NCBI GenBank assembly: GCA_003129525.1 | Contig: CP029329.1 | Span: forward strand, 2,960,501-3,024,500 | Direction: 5' to 3' | Length of the DNA: 64,000 nucleotides | From: Clostridium beijerinckii | GTDB lineage: Bacteria; Bacillota; Clostridia; Clostridiales; Clostridiaceae | Part shown: positions 27,479 to 35,954 of the stretch, one piece after another | Numbering within the stretch: the first letter of the stretch is position 1 | Layout of the letters: each line of letters opens with the position of its first letter | Notes under the pieces: model-generated | What the model saw: only the letters and a program-made list of their open reading frames with translations | Told to the model about the DNA's origin: nothing | The model's database searches: none | Position numbers and translations under genes: made by a program

Positions 27479-28900
27479 ATGAAAGATTCAATCAAAAAGG
27501 TTGAAAGTAATGAGGCGTCAACGACTGATACTTCTAAAAATGTTAAATTAACCCTAAAAGAAAAGGTATCATATGGTTTTGGTGATTTTGGTAATGGATT
27601 TATGTTTGACTTAGGGCAAGCATATCTCACAAAATTCTTTATTGATGTATGTGGAATAGGTGCAGCGGCAGTTGGAGGTATTTTTGCATTCACAAAAATA
27701 TTTGACGCTTTTATGGACCCAATTGCTGGATCAACAATAGATGGTAGAAAGAACATTGGTAAAGCTGGTAAGTTTAGACCAGTCATGATGATTGCAAGTA
27801 TAATTCTTGCTATACTTACAGTTGTTACATTTACCATGACTGATGTGGCAATGTCAACTAAGATTATATATGCATATGCTACATATATGTGTTGGGGCCT
27901 TGTATATTCATTCACTAATATTCCTTATGGATCATTAGCATCTGTTATGACAAGAGATGTTGAAGATAGAAGTCAATTAGCAACATTTAGACAAGCCGGT
28001 TCTTTAGGTGCACAATTAATTACAGGTGTAGCTTTTGTTCCATTACTTATGTGTTTTTCAAACCCTAGAGTAGGTTATCCAATAGCTGCTGGAGTTATGG
28101 CTATTATTGGAGTTATTTCATTCTACATATGTTTTAGAAATACTAAAGAACATGTAAAAGTTAACAGAACAGGAAAATCAGAAAAAGCAAGTTTTAAAGA
28201 TTATGGAAAAGTTGTATTCACAAACAGACCGCTATTATGTTTAATTCTTATGACTGTATTTACAATATCTGCAATGAATACAAATAATCAAATGATGATA
28301 TTCTTTTGCCAATATAACTTAGGAAGTATTGGATTCCAACCTATTATAAATTTCATAATGATTGGTTGTTCTGTTGTAGGAATTTCTTTAATACCAAAGC
28401 TTGTTAAAAAGTTTGGTAAAAAGAGAACTGCAATGGGTGGATTCATAGTAGGTGCTATTGCTAATGGATTGAACTTTATAATACCAACAAACTTTTATTC
28501 ATTTGTAGTACTTGTTACTATTGGATATGTAGCTTTAGCTATTCCAAATGGAGTTACTTGGGCATTCGTTTCAGATGCTATAGATTATGGTGAATGGCAT
28601 ACTGGAATAAGAAAAGAAGGAATTACTTATGCTGCATTTAATTTTTCAAGAAAGATTGCTCAATCTCTAGCTGCTATTGTTAGTGCAGGAGTATTGGGAT
28701 TAACAGGATATGTAGCAAATTCACAACAAAGTGCAACAACTCTACTTGGAATAAAAGGTGCGATGACAATATACCCAGCATTCGCATTAGCTGTTGCAGC
28801 TATCGTAGTTGGCTTATTATATAACTTACCAGATGATAAGTACAGAAAGATAGCAAAAGATCTAGAAGAAGGAAAATGGGAAAAAGGTATAATAGAATAG
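27479..28900 (+). CDS. GPH-family sodium:hexuronide/glycoside symporter
   Basis: Twelve-helix secondary transporter of the glycoside-pentoside-hexuronide family (MelB/UidB-like), 473 residues. It has family landmarks: KEKVSYGFGDFGNGF near the start, FDAFMDPIAGSTIDGR in the first cytoplasmic loop (the D..MDP cation-site region), ATFRQAGSLGAQLI, and the late segment DAIDYGEWHTGIRKEGITYA. It probably imports galacturonate, glucuronate or oligomers together with Na+ or H+, given the flanking catabolic genes. A 30-residue polar N-terminal extension precedes the first conserved block. ATG 27479 follows CAGGAGGA. A long hairpin terminator ends the operon uxaC-uxaB-HIT-transporter. Confidence 0.9.
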   Translation: MKDSIKKVESNEASTTDTSKNVKLTLKEKVSYGFGDFGNGFMFDLGQAYLTKFFIDVCGIGAAAVGGIFAFTKIFDAFMDPIAGSTIDGRKNIGKAGKFRPVMMIASIILAILTVVTFTMTDVAMSTKIIYAYATYMCWGLVYSFTNIPYGSLASVMTRDVEDRSQLATFRQAGSLGAQLITGVAFVPLLMCFSNPRVGYPIAAGVMAIIGVISFYICFRNTKEHVKVNRTGKSEKASFKDYGKVVFTNRPLLCLILMTVFTISAMNTNNQMMIFFCQYNLGSIGFQPIINFIMIGCSVVGISLIPKLVKKFGKKRTAMGGFIVGAIANGLNFIIPTNFYSFVVLVTIGYVALAIPNGVTWAFVSDAIDYGEWHTGIRKEGITYAAFNFSRKIAQSLAAIVSAGVLGLTGYVANSQQSATTLLGIKGAMTIYPAFALAVAAIVVGLLYNLPDDKYRKIAKDLEEGKWEKGIIE

Positions 28901-28941
28901 AAAATAATATGAGATAGAAGATTGTTTTCATATTAAAATGG

Positions 28942-28990
28942 AAATAAAGCACTATTAGCTTATCAGATAAGTTAATAATGCTTTATTTCT
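28942..28990 (+). terminator. Terminator of the uxaC-symporter operon
   Basis: A 23-base arm (28942-28964) pairs with 28966-28988 with one mismatch and one G-U wobble; the right arm ends TTTATTT. Confidence 0.85.
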
Positions 28991-29040
28991 ATTTATGGAT
29001 ATATATATATTCATAGTACAAGGTACAACTTCTATAGATA

Positions 29041-29166
29041 TTCATGGTACCTAAATATGAAGGCGGTTAATCTTGGGGAACACCCTTTGAAATGAATTCA
29101 GGTAAGATTTTATTAAATGATGAAGAGTACAATTAATTAATAGCTAAGATAAGTAGTAATTTATAA
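29041..29166 (+). pseudogene. Remnant of a second HIT-family gene
   Basis: This stretch aligns with the 3' end of the intact HIT gene (27234-27361). It shares GTACCTAAATATGAAGG, TCTTGGGGAACA, TTTGAAATGAAT and AATTAATAGCTAAGATAA, and even the ~50 bases beyond the stop. Compared with the intact copy it has a 2-base deletion after TTCATG, an in-frame TAA (29068-29070) and no 5' half. It is non-functional and marks the left edge of a decayed duplicated segment. Confidence 0.85.
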
Positions 29167-29348
29167 TATTTAAAATTTTCACTAATAAAAGTTAATTTAT
29201 AAAATAAAAAATTCTTAGTAAAAAATGTAGAATAGAAAAATAATGTTACATAAATATTTATATAGCATTATCAGTTTATAAAAGAAGTTAAAACGGCTAT
29301 AATTTTAAATTAACTTTGAAAATAAAAATGAAATTTATAGAAAAGAGT

Positions 29349-29469
29349 CTGACAACGTTAACAAAAGGTATTGCAATATTTAAAAAAGGGTATTATAATA
29401 AAAACTAATAAAGAATAACTAAAATTTTTACGGAAAGATATAATTATCTCCTATTGTTAACGTGAACAA
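29349..29469 (+). promoter_or_regulatory. kdgA promoter with two LacI-type operators
   Basis: CTGACAACGTTAACAA (29349-29364) and TTGTTAACGTGAACAA (29454-29469) flank promoter TTGCAA (29371-29376), 17-base spacer, TATAAT (29394-29399). The arrangement (operator, 6-7 bases, -35, 17, -10, leader operator) copies that before uxaC, so kdgA belongs to the same regulon and the control region itself was probably duplicated. Confidence 0.85.
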
Positions 29470-29511
29470 TAGTTAACTATTAACTTATTAAATTAAAAAT
29501 GAGGTGCAAAC

Positions 29512-30159
29512 ATGAGAAGAGAAGAAGTATTGAAAAGTATAAAAGAAGCTGGAGTTGTTGCAGTAATTAGAGGAGAATCTAAAGAAGAAGCTATAAAAAC
29601 AGTAGAAGCTGTTAAAAATGGTGGAATAAAAATAATGGAACTTACAATGACAGTTCCAAATCCAGTAGAAGTAATAAGAGAAGTTTCTGAAAAATATAAA
29701 GGAACTGATATAGTAGTTGGAGCTGGAACAGTTTTAGATCCAGAAACAGCTAGAGCATGTATATTAGCAGGAGCTCAATTTATAGTAAGTCCATACTTAG
29801 ATATCGAAACAATAAAACTTTGTAATAGATATAAAGTTGCAGTTATGCCAGGAATAATGTCAGTTAAAGATGCGGTAACAGCATTTGAATATGGTGTTGA
29901 TATTGCTAAAATATTCCCAGCTAATCTTTATGGACCATCAGTAATTAAATCATTTATGGGACCTCTTCCACAAGGAGAATTTATGCCAACAGGCGGAGTT
30001 ACAATTGCAAACTTACATGAATGGATCGAAGCTGGAGCTGTTGCTGTTGGAACAGGTGGTGATTTAACTAAGGGCGTTGCAACTGGAGACTATGCGTTAG
30101 TAGAAAAAACTGCTAAAGAATTTGTTGAAGCATTTAGAAAAGTGAAGGAGAAGAAGTAG
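29512..30159 (+). CDS. kdgA: 2-keto-3-deoxy-6-phosphogluconate (KDPG/KHG) aldolase
   Basis: Class I aldolase splitting KDPG into pyruvate and glyceraldehyde-3-phosphate, the last hexuronate step (eda in E. coli). Of 215 residues, the catalytic base Glu43 lies in MELTMTVPNP, and the Schiff-base Lys133 in IAKIFPANLYGP. Other active-site segments are GAGTVLD and PTGGVT. ATG 29512 follows GAGGTG. The promoter carries two copies of the cluster operator. The gene directly after it was a KDG kinase, now reduced to a remnant, so the original operon was kdgA-kdgK. Confidence 0.93.
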   Translation: MRREEVLKSIKEAGVVAVIRGESKEEAIKTVEAVKNGGIKIMELTMTVPNPVEVIREVSEKYKGTDIVVGAGTVLDPETARACILAGAQFIVSPYLDIETIKLCNRYKVAVMPGIMSVKDAVTAFEYGVDIAKIFPANLYGPSVIKSFMGPLPQGEFMPTGGVTIANLHEWIEAGAVAVGTGGDLTKGVATGDYALVEKTAKEFVEAFRKVKEKK

Positions 30160-30179
30160 GATAGATGTTGTAACATATT

Positions 30180-30370
30180 AAAATTGCTAAGAAAAATGGA
30201 ATCTTAGTGTCTTTTTATCTGGATATTTAGAAAGTTTACCATTAAAAGAAATTGGAGAATATGCAAATGGTGTTGGAGTCATGGCGACATTAGTTAAAGG
30301 TGATATGGAATAATATCTATATTATGATTAATTAATGGAATTTATAGAAAAGCAAGGAACAAAAAGATAG
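30180..30370 (+). pseudogene. kdgK: Remnant of 2-keto-3-deoxygluconate kinase (PfkB family)
   Basis: Two pieces of a PfkB-type sugar kinase are fused. The first is a mid-protein segment reading AKKNGILVS. The second, in another frame, is the C-terminus LSGYLESLPLKEIGEYANGV followed by GVMATLVKGDME, a stop, and a degraded tail (LMEFIEKQGTKR). The kinase start, the ATP/anion-hole GAGD motif and most of the catalytic domain are missing. It lies 20 bases after kdgA, the standard place for kdgK. It cannot encode an enzyme, so KDG phosphorylation must be done by another gene outside the window or the pathway is interrupted. Confidence 0.75.
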
Positions 30371-30537
30371 TTAAAGGCATTTGTTTGAAAAATTAAAATT
30401 AAGTTGAGTATATTCTATCTCTAAATTGAATGCAAAACAAAATATAAATATTTTAAATCAATGTACTAACTATCTTATTATTCCAAAGTTTATTATAAAT
30501 CAAATAACTAAAAACTAAGGTTTAATTGTTTTAAAAA

Positions 30538-30553
30538 TTGTTCACGTGTGCAG
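30538..30553 (+). promoter_or_regulatory. Degenerate LacI-type operator
   Basis: TTGTTCACGTGTGCAG keeps the left half and central CG of the cluster operator but has lost the right half. It lies just before a copy of the uxaC-uxaB spacer, as expected if a duplicated operator-uxaC unit lost its uxaC. Confidence 0.5.
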
Positions 30554-30672
30554 AGGTCGATAAACACTTGACGATGTAAGATAAATAGTTATGAAATATG
30601 GTGCATCGCGAATTGTATATTGAAATAACACAAAATAATTTTAAAGAAATATAAAATTTGGAGGAATAATTA

Positions 30673-31105
30673 ATGAAACTAACTAAAGAATTTAAGACTT
30701 ATCCTGAAAAAGTTATTCAATTTGGAGAAGGAAATTTTTTGAGAGCATTTGTTGATTGGCAAATAGATAAGATGAATGATGAAGCAGATTTTAATGGAAG
30801 TGTTGTTATTGTTCAACCATTAGAAAATGGACTAGTTCATATGTTAAATGAACAAGATGGACTTTATACTCTTTATCTTCAAGGAATATGATGATGAAGA
30901 TATATTAGAGTTATATAAAAGTCTATGGTCTAATTTTGGTGGAACTAAAGACGGATTAAATAAGATTGTAATTTCAATTCTTGGATACGAAAAAAATTGG
31001 GATATGAACTTAAATGATATTCCAAACTTAACAGATGAAGTAACTAAATATTTAGAACAAATTGAAAGCTTAGGAATGAAAGAAGCTATTAAAATAGTTC
31101 TTTAA
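30673..31105 (+). pseudogene. uxaB: Internally deleted copy of uxaB
   Basis: The first ~72 codons and last ~73 codons match the intact uxaB almost base for base, including the upstream ~60 bases with the same TTGGAGGA ribosome site. Relative to the intact gene it lacks 12 bases near codon 7, and bases equivalent to 25557-26560 (1004 bp, not a multiple of three), so translation stops at a TGA directly at the junction (30889-30891). The C-terminal piece stays open but has no start. The very high identity suggests either recent duplication or gene conversion with the intact copy. Confidence 0.9.
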
Positions 31106-31144
31106 TATAAAAAAATAATGCTCATAATTAAAATCCATATAAAA

Positions 31145-31193
31145 TTTCTATGTGATTTTTCGAAGATTCTAATGTTAAAAAATCACATAGAAA
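31145..31193 (+). terminator. Perfect 16-bp stem-loop after the uxaB remnant
   Basis: TTTCTATGTGATTTTT (31145-31160) pairs perfectly with 31178-31193 around a 17-base loop. There is no T-run after the right arm. It may partly insulate uxaA from the upstream genes. Confidence 0.45.
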
Positions 31194-31251
31194 CTCTAAA
31201 TTAAGTAGTTAACAAAAAAACAATAATTTAATGGAAGTAGGGAAGAACTCA

Positions 31252-32739
31252 ATGAAAGAGATTCTAAAAATAAATGAAAAAGATAATGTGGTAGTAGCAC
31301 TTAAGGATTTGTCAAAAAATGAAATAATAGAAATAGATAATAAAAAAATAGAAATCACAGAAGATGTAAAAAGAGGACATAAAATTGCTATAAATAGCAT
31401 CGCAATTAACGAAAATATAATTAAATATGGATATCCAATAGGTCATGCTACAAAGGACATTAAATTAGGTGAGTGGGTTCATACTCATAATATTAAAACT
31501 AATTTAGATGGAATAAAAGACTATACATTTAGTCAAGAACTACTAGAGTGTCCTTCAGAGAATAAGAATATAACATTTCAAGGATATGAAAGAGAAAATG
31601 GTAATGTAGGTATAAGAAATGAACTATGGATAGTTCCAACTGTAGGCTGTGTTAATGGAATTGGTGACAACATTATAGAGAAATTTAAAGAAGAAGTTAA
31701 ACCAGTAGGTTTAGATGGAATTGAAGTGTTTAAACATAATTATGGTTGCTCACAACTTGGAGACGATCACGCTAACACAAGAACAATACTTGGAAATTTA
31801 GTAAAGCATCCTAATGCTGGAGGCGTATTAGTACTTGGACTTGGATGTGAAAATAATACAATGGTTGATTTTATAAAATCATTAGGAGATTATGATAAAA
31901 CAAGAATTAAATTCTTAGTTTCACAAGAAGTTTCAGATGAAGTACAAGAAGGCGTTAACATCTTGAAAGAGCTTTATGAGAATATGAAAGATGATAAAAG
32001 AGTAGCTGTTCCTTTATCAAAATTAAAAGTTGGATTAAAATGTGGTGGTTCTGACGGGCTTTCAGGAATAACTGCAAATCCACTTGTAGGTAGTTTTTCT
32101 GATTTTCTAGTAGCTCAAGGGGGTACTACAATTCTTACTGAAGTGCCAGAAATGTTTGGAGCAGAAACAATACTTATGAATAGAGCACAAGATAAAGAGA
32201 CTTTTGATAAAACTGTACATTTGATTAATGATTTTAAAGAATATTTTATGGCATATGATCAACCAATATATGAAAATCCATCACCAGGAAATAAAGCTGG
32301 TGGGATAACAACTCTTGAAGATAAGTCACTAGGATGTACACAGAAATCAGGAAATGCAACTGTTATAGATGTACTTGAGTATGGAGAAACTTTAAAGACT
32401 AGTGGATTAAATTTATTAAGTGGACCAGGTAATGACTTGGTAGCGGCATCTGCACTTGCAGCAGCAGGATGCCATATGGTATTATTCACAACAGGAAGAG
32501 GAACTCCATTTGGTACTTTTGTTCCTACAATTAAAATATCAACGAATACAGCACTTTATAAATTAAAACCTCATTGGATGGATTTTAATGCAGGATGCTT
32601 AGTTGAAGATAAAAGTTTAGAAAAAGTAACAGAAAACTTGTTAGAATATATACTTGAAGTTTCAAATGGGAAGTTTGTAAACAATGAAATTAATAAATTT
32701 AAAGAACTTGCAATTCTTAAAAAAGGTGTTACATTATAA
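31252..32739 (+). CDS. uxaA: Altronate dehydratase
   Basis: Iron-dependent dehydratase converting D-altronate to 2-keto-3-deoxygluconate (495 residues). It has both parts of the family: the small N-terminal SAF domain (KINEKDNVVVALKDL...GHKIAINSI...PIGHATKDIKLGEWVHTHN) and the large UxaA domain (FQGYERENGNVGIRNELWIV, FKHNYGCSQLGDDH, GLKCGGSDGLSGITANP, GRGTPFGTFVPTIKIS). ATG 31252 is preferred because family proteins begin at this point; ATG 31231 would add seven unconserved residues and neither start has a strong ribosome site (AGGGAAG precedes 31252). With uxaC and uxaB it completes galacturonate to KDG. No separate operator is seen directly upstream. Confidence 0.93.
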   Translation: MKEILKINEKDNVVVALKDLSKNEIIEIDNKKIEITEDVKRGHKIAINSIAINENIIKYGYPIGHATKDIKLGEWVHTHNIKTNLDGIKDYTFSQELLECPSENKNITFQGYERENGNVGIRNELWIVPTVGCVNGIGDNIIEKFKEEVKPVGLDGIEVFKHNYGCSQLGDDHANTRTILGNLVKHPNAGGVLVLGLGCENNTMVDFIKSLGDYDKTRIKFLVSQEVSDEVQEGVNILKELYENMKDDKRVAVPLSKLKVGLKCGGSDGLSGITANPLVGSFSDFLVAQGGTTILTEVPEMFGAETILMNRAQDKETFDKTVHLINDFKEYFMAYDQPIYENPSPGNKAGGITTLEDKSLGCTQKSGNATVIDVLEYGETLKTSGLNLLSGPGNDLVAASALAAAGCHMVLFTTGRGTPFGTFVPTIKISTNTALYKLKPHWMDFNAGCLVEDKSLEKVTENLLEYILEVSNGKFVNNEINKFKELAILKKGVTL

Positions 32740-32839
32740 AAATTATACTTATTGATATGTCCAGCTGAAATGAAGGTATATTTTCATAATATAAGTATAA
32801 CTTAGATAGTGTACATTTATATAATAAAACACTCACAAG

Positions 32840-32882
32840 ATACTACTAAAATCAATAAAAGTTGATTTTAGTAGTATTTTTC
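32840..32882 (+). terminator. Intrinsic terminator after uxaA
   Basis: Perfect 16-bp stem (32840-32855 with 32862-32877), 6-base loop, then TTTT. Confidence 0.9.
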
Positions 32883-32990
32883 TGAATAAGGCTAAAATAA
32901 TACCTTTAGTGTCTATATTTTTTAACAATTATAAATAGTGATATTACAAGTCACTGTTATATTATACCTTGTATATATATCCCACAATAG

Positions 32991-33065
32991 AAATAAGGAG
33001 GCTTGCTTTGTGAAGTGTTACATCAAAATCTTCAGTAACGGTCACAAATGCATGCTTCCTTATTT
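32991..33065 (+). promoter_or_regulatory. Large stem-loop masking a Shine-Dalgarno sequence
   Basis: The left arm AAATAAGGAGGC plus TTGCTTTGTG (32991-33012) pairs with CACAAATGCAT plus GCTTCCTTATTT (33043-33065) with two mismatches and one bulge. A second small stem GTTAC/GTAAC (33017-33021/33035-33039) sits in the loop. The left arm contains a consensus AAGGAGG and a GTG start, so the folded RNA would hide translation of the 24-codon ORF at 33010. Confidence 0.6.
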
Positions 33066-33084
33066 CGGCAGGTTATACCAATAA
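33010..33084 (+). CDS. Putative 24-residue peptide with GTG start
   Basis: The GTG at 33010 lies 8 bases after AAGGAGG (32995-33001) and opens 24 codons to TAA at 33082. The peptide is basic and Cys/Tyr/Phe-containing (begins MKCYIKIFSNGHKC, ends GRLYQ) with no membrane segment. I know no family for it. Ribosome site and start codon lie inside a long stem, which argues for regulated translation if the ORF is real. It may equally be chance coding within a structured element. Confidence 0.3.
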   Translation: MKCYIKIFSNGHKCMLPYFGRLYQ

Positions 33085-33242
33085 GTACGGTATTTATATG
33101 TAAAATTAATTTGCTTGATAGGGTTGTTAATATTATAATCTTTATGTACATGACATATATTAACTAAAAAATCAAAATAAATCAATAATTGAATGGAAAT
33201 GAGTTAATTGCCAGAGAATATGACATGAGAGAGGAAAAAGTT

Positions 33243-34082
33243 ATGAAAAAACCTATAAAGAGAGTAGCAACTATACACGATTTATGTGGGGTTGGAAAAG
33301 CAGCTTTAACAAATGTGATTCCAGTTTTATCTACATTAGGAATAGAAGTGTGCCCTATACCAACTATGATTTTAACTACACATACTGGAGGATTTAAGCC
33401 AAATGTAATCAAACTAGATGGATATATAGGCAATGCGTTTAACCATTATAGAGATATAGAAATAAATTTCGAAGGAATATTTATTGGATATTTAGGAAGT
33501 AGTACGAATATAGAAGAAACTTTAAATTTATTACAATCTGCAAAAAAAAATTGTTCACTAGTTGTGTTGGACCCGATTTTTGCGGATCATGGCAAGTACT
33601 ACAGTAATTTTGATAAGAATTACTCAGATAGTTTAAAGGAATTAATAAGATATTCTCATATAATAACACCAAATTTTACAGAAGCATGCATTTTAGCAGA
33701 AGAAAAAATTATAAGTGAAGCAAGTGAAGAAGAATTATTGATAATTTCTAGAAAGCTATATAATTTAGGCTGTAAAGATGTTGTTATTACAAGTGTTCCA
33801 CTTACAGATAAAAATAGAATTGGAACAACTATATATGATGGAGAAAAAGATTCTATTGAAATTATTATTTGTGATAGACTTGAAAAATCTTACCCGGGAA
33901 CAGGAGACATATTTACATCTGTATTAATTGGAATGATGCTCAATGAAAATTCATTGAGTGAAAGTGTAAAAAAATCATGCGAGTTTGCAGAAATATGTAT
34001 GCTAGAAAGTAATAAATATGATTACCCAACAAAGGAGGGCGTTCTTCTTGAAAGGGTATTGAAACATTTAAATAAGTTATAA
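33243..34082 (+). CDS. Pyridoxal/pyridoxamine kinase-like protein (PdxY/PdxK family)
   Basis: Ribokinase-superfamily kinase of 279 residues that probably phosphorylates vitamin B6 vitamers to PLP/PMP. N-terminal RVATIHDLCGVGKAALTNVIPVL and the TMILTTHTGGF segment match bacterial PdxY, and the C-terminal anion hole SYPGTGDIFTSVLIGMML carries the catalytic Asp. ATG 33243 is chosen since GAGAGGAAAAAG precedes it; the upstream in-frame ATG at 33189 has no ribosome site. It stands alone between uxaA and the fructose operon and is followed by AT-rich spacer. A rescue role for the lost KDG kinase is unlikely because the substrate-lid sequence is of PdxY type. Confidence 0.85.
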   Translation: MKKPIKRVATIHDLCGVGKAALTNVIPVLSTLGIEVCPIPTMILTTHTGGFKPNVIKLDGYIGNAFNHYRDIEINFEGIFIGYLGSSTNIEETLNLLQSAKKNCSLVVLDPIFADHGKYYSNFDKNYSDSLKELIRYSHIITPNFTEACILAEEKIISEASEEELLIISRKLYNLGCKDVVITSVPLTDKNRIGTTIYDGEKDSIEIIICDRLEKSYPGTGDIFTSVLIGMMLNENSLSESVKKSCEFAEICMLESNKYDYPTKEGVLLERVLKHLNKL

Positions 34083-34219
34083 ACAACCAAAAGAAATGAA
34101 AAACAAGCATATATAATCTAAAAAAAATTAAAATAAATTAAAATAATGAATTATTTTGAATGAAAATGGTTGATTTTTTTTGGAAGATAAGTTATTATAA
34201 TATCATAGGAGTGGTGATA

Positions 34220-34975
34220 ATGTTTACAGAAGAAAGATTTAATATCATTCTTCAAGAATTGAAGAAAAAAGGAATAGTATCAGTTACTGACTTAGTTAAA
34301 ATGTTAGATTCTTCAGAATCTACAATTAGAAGAGATTTAAATTCACTAGATAAGAAAGGTCTTTTAAAGAAAATTCATGGAGGTGCAATTTCAATTGACG
34401 AAAGTTCATCTAAACATGACTATATGGTTGATGTTAGACAATCTCTAAATGTAGATGAAAAGTATGAGACAGCAAAACACGCAGCTTCATTAATTGAAGA
34501 TGGAGATGTAATCTACATAGATGCAGGTACAACTACTGAAGTGTTAATAGAGTTTATAAAAGCTGAAGATATAATAGCTGTTACAAATGGAATAGTTCAT
34601 GCTAAAAAACTATTAGAAAAAGGTTTTAGAACTTTTATCTTAGGTGGAGAAGTGAAAGTTTCTACTGAAGCAATTATTGGAAGTAATACAGTTGAAGAAC
34701 TTAAAAAATACAATTTTTCAAAAGGTTTTTTTGGGGTTAATGGAGTAAGCAACAAAAATGGTTACACGACTCCAGATGTAAATGAAGCTATGGTAAAATC
34801 TCAAGCAATGAAAATGTGCAAGCAATCATTTGTATTAGCAGATACGTCAAAATTAGAAAAGGTTAGTTTTGCAACTTTTGGAGCAATAGCAGATGCAACG
34901 CTCATAACAACTAAAATAGATGATAAAAATATTAGTTATGATACTAATGTAATAGAGGTGGTAAAAAATGATTAA
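34220..34975 (+). CDS. fruR: DeoR-family regulator of the fructose operon
   Basis: Repressor of 251 residues. The DeoR helix-turn-helix is at residues 4-55 (ERFNIILQELKKKGIVSVTDLVKMLDSSESTIRRDLNSLDKKG... KIHGGA), followed by the DeoRC sugar-phosphate sensor domain (DAGTTTEVLIEFI, FRTFILGGEV, KGFFGVNGV, FVLADTSKLEKVSF). In Gram-positive fru operons this protein responds to fructose-1-phosphate. ATG 34220 follows AGGAGTGGTG; an in-frame ATG at 34160 lies before that site. The stop overlaps the fruK start by 8 bases, so they are translationally coupled. Confidence 0.92.
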   Translation: MFTEERFNIILQELKKKGIVSVTDLVKMLDSSESTIRRDLNSLDKKGLLKKIHGGAISIDESSSKHDYMVDVRQSLNVDEKYETAKHAASLIEDGDVIYIDAGTTTEVLIEFIKAEDIIAVTNGIVHAKKLLEKGFRTFILGGEVKVSTEAIIGSNTVEELKKYNFSKGFFGVNGVSNKNGYTTPDVNEAMVKSQAMKMCKQSFVLADTSKLEKVSFATFGAIADATLITTKIDDKNISYDTNVIEVVKND

Positions 34976-35870
34976 TACGATAACCCTTAATCCTTCTTTA
35001 GATTATATTGTTAAGGTTGATTCTTTTAAAGTTGATTCTTTAAATAGAACTGAAGAAGAACGAATTTATGCAGGTGGAAAAGGCATAAATGTATCTATAG
35101 TTCTTAAAAACTTGGGTGTACATAACACCGCACTTGGTTATGTTGCTGGATTCACTGGAGATGAAATATTAAGACAAATTGAAAATCATGGAGTAAATTG
35201 TGATTTTGTAAAATTAGAAAATGGATTTTCTAGGATAAACGTAAAACTTAAAAGTGATGGGGAAACAGAAATTAATGGCTCTGGTCCTGAAATTACAGAA
35301 GAAGATTTGAAAATATTATATAAAAAGCTTTCTCGTTTGACGAAAGGCGATTACTTAATATTATCAGGAAGTATACCAGGAAGCGTTCCAGATGATATCT
35401 ATGAAAGTATTATGAATAGTTTATTAGATATGGGCGTGGAATTTATAGTTGATGCAACTAAAGAATTGTTAATGAAGGTACTAAAATACAAACCATTTTT
35501 AATAAAACCAAATCATCATGAACTTGCAGAGATGTTCGATGTTGAATTAAAAGATGATGAAGACATAATTAAATATGGTAAAAAGCTTCAGGAAATGGGA
35601 GCAAAAAATGTTCTTATTTCAATGGCTGGGGATGGAGCTATTCTCTTACCACAAAATGGTGAGGCTATAAAAAGAGAAGTTCCAAAAGGGATTCTTAAAA
35701 ATTCTGTCGGTGCTGGAGATTCAATGGTAGCAGGTTTCTTATGTGGATATCTTAAAAATAAAGATATAGATGAAGCATTTAAGATGGGAATTGCGACTGG
35801 TAGTGCAAGTGCATTTTCAGACGAACTAGCAACAAAACAAGAGGTATATGAGTTATTAAAACAAATTTAA
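34968..35870 (+). CDS. fruK: 1-phosphofructokinase
   Basis: PfkB-family kinase converting fructose-1-phosphate to fructose-1,6-bisphosphate, 300 residues. Signature 1 is AGGKGINVSIVLKNLG and signature 2 with the catalytic Asp is NSVGAGDSMVAGFLCGYL. N-terminal ITLNPSLDYIVKV is typical of FruK/LacC; FruK is favoured by the flanking fruR and the fructose-specific PTS gene. The ATG lies inside the last codons of fruR (GAGGTGG ribosome site at ~34956). A hairpin and a cre site separate it from fruA, so fruA may have extra promoter input. Confidence 0.93.
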   Translation: MINTITLNPSLDYIVKVDSFKVDSLNRTEEERIYAGGKGINVSIVLKNLGVHNTALGYVAGFTGDEILRQIENHGVNCDFVKLENGFSRINVKLKSDGETEINGSGPEITEEDLKILYKKLSRLTKGDYLILSGSIPGSVPDDIYESIMNSLLDMGVEFIVDATKELLMKVLKYKPFLIKPNHHELAEMFDVELKDDEDIIKYGKKLQEMGAKNVLISMAGDGAILLPQNGEAIKREVPKGILKNSVGAGDSMVAGFLCGYLKNKDIDEAFKMGIATGSASAFSDELATKQEVYELLKQI

Positions 35871-35954
35871 ATATAGTTTTGCATAGAATTTAAATTATGA
35901 ATTAATATTTAGTATATTCAAATTATATTTAACATTAAATAAAATGAAAATTAA

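Noticed and set aside
32991..33065. Insertion sequence end or IS200/IS605 hairpin
   Set aside because: No transposase ORF or remnant is recognisable within 1 kb and no target duplication is visible.
34160..34219. Extended start for FruR
   Set aside because: The added 20 residues lie before the AGGAGTGG ribosome site and are not part of the DeoR fold.
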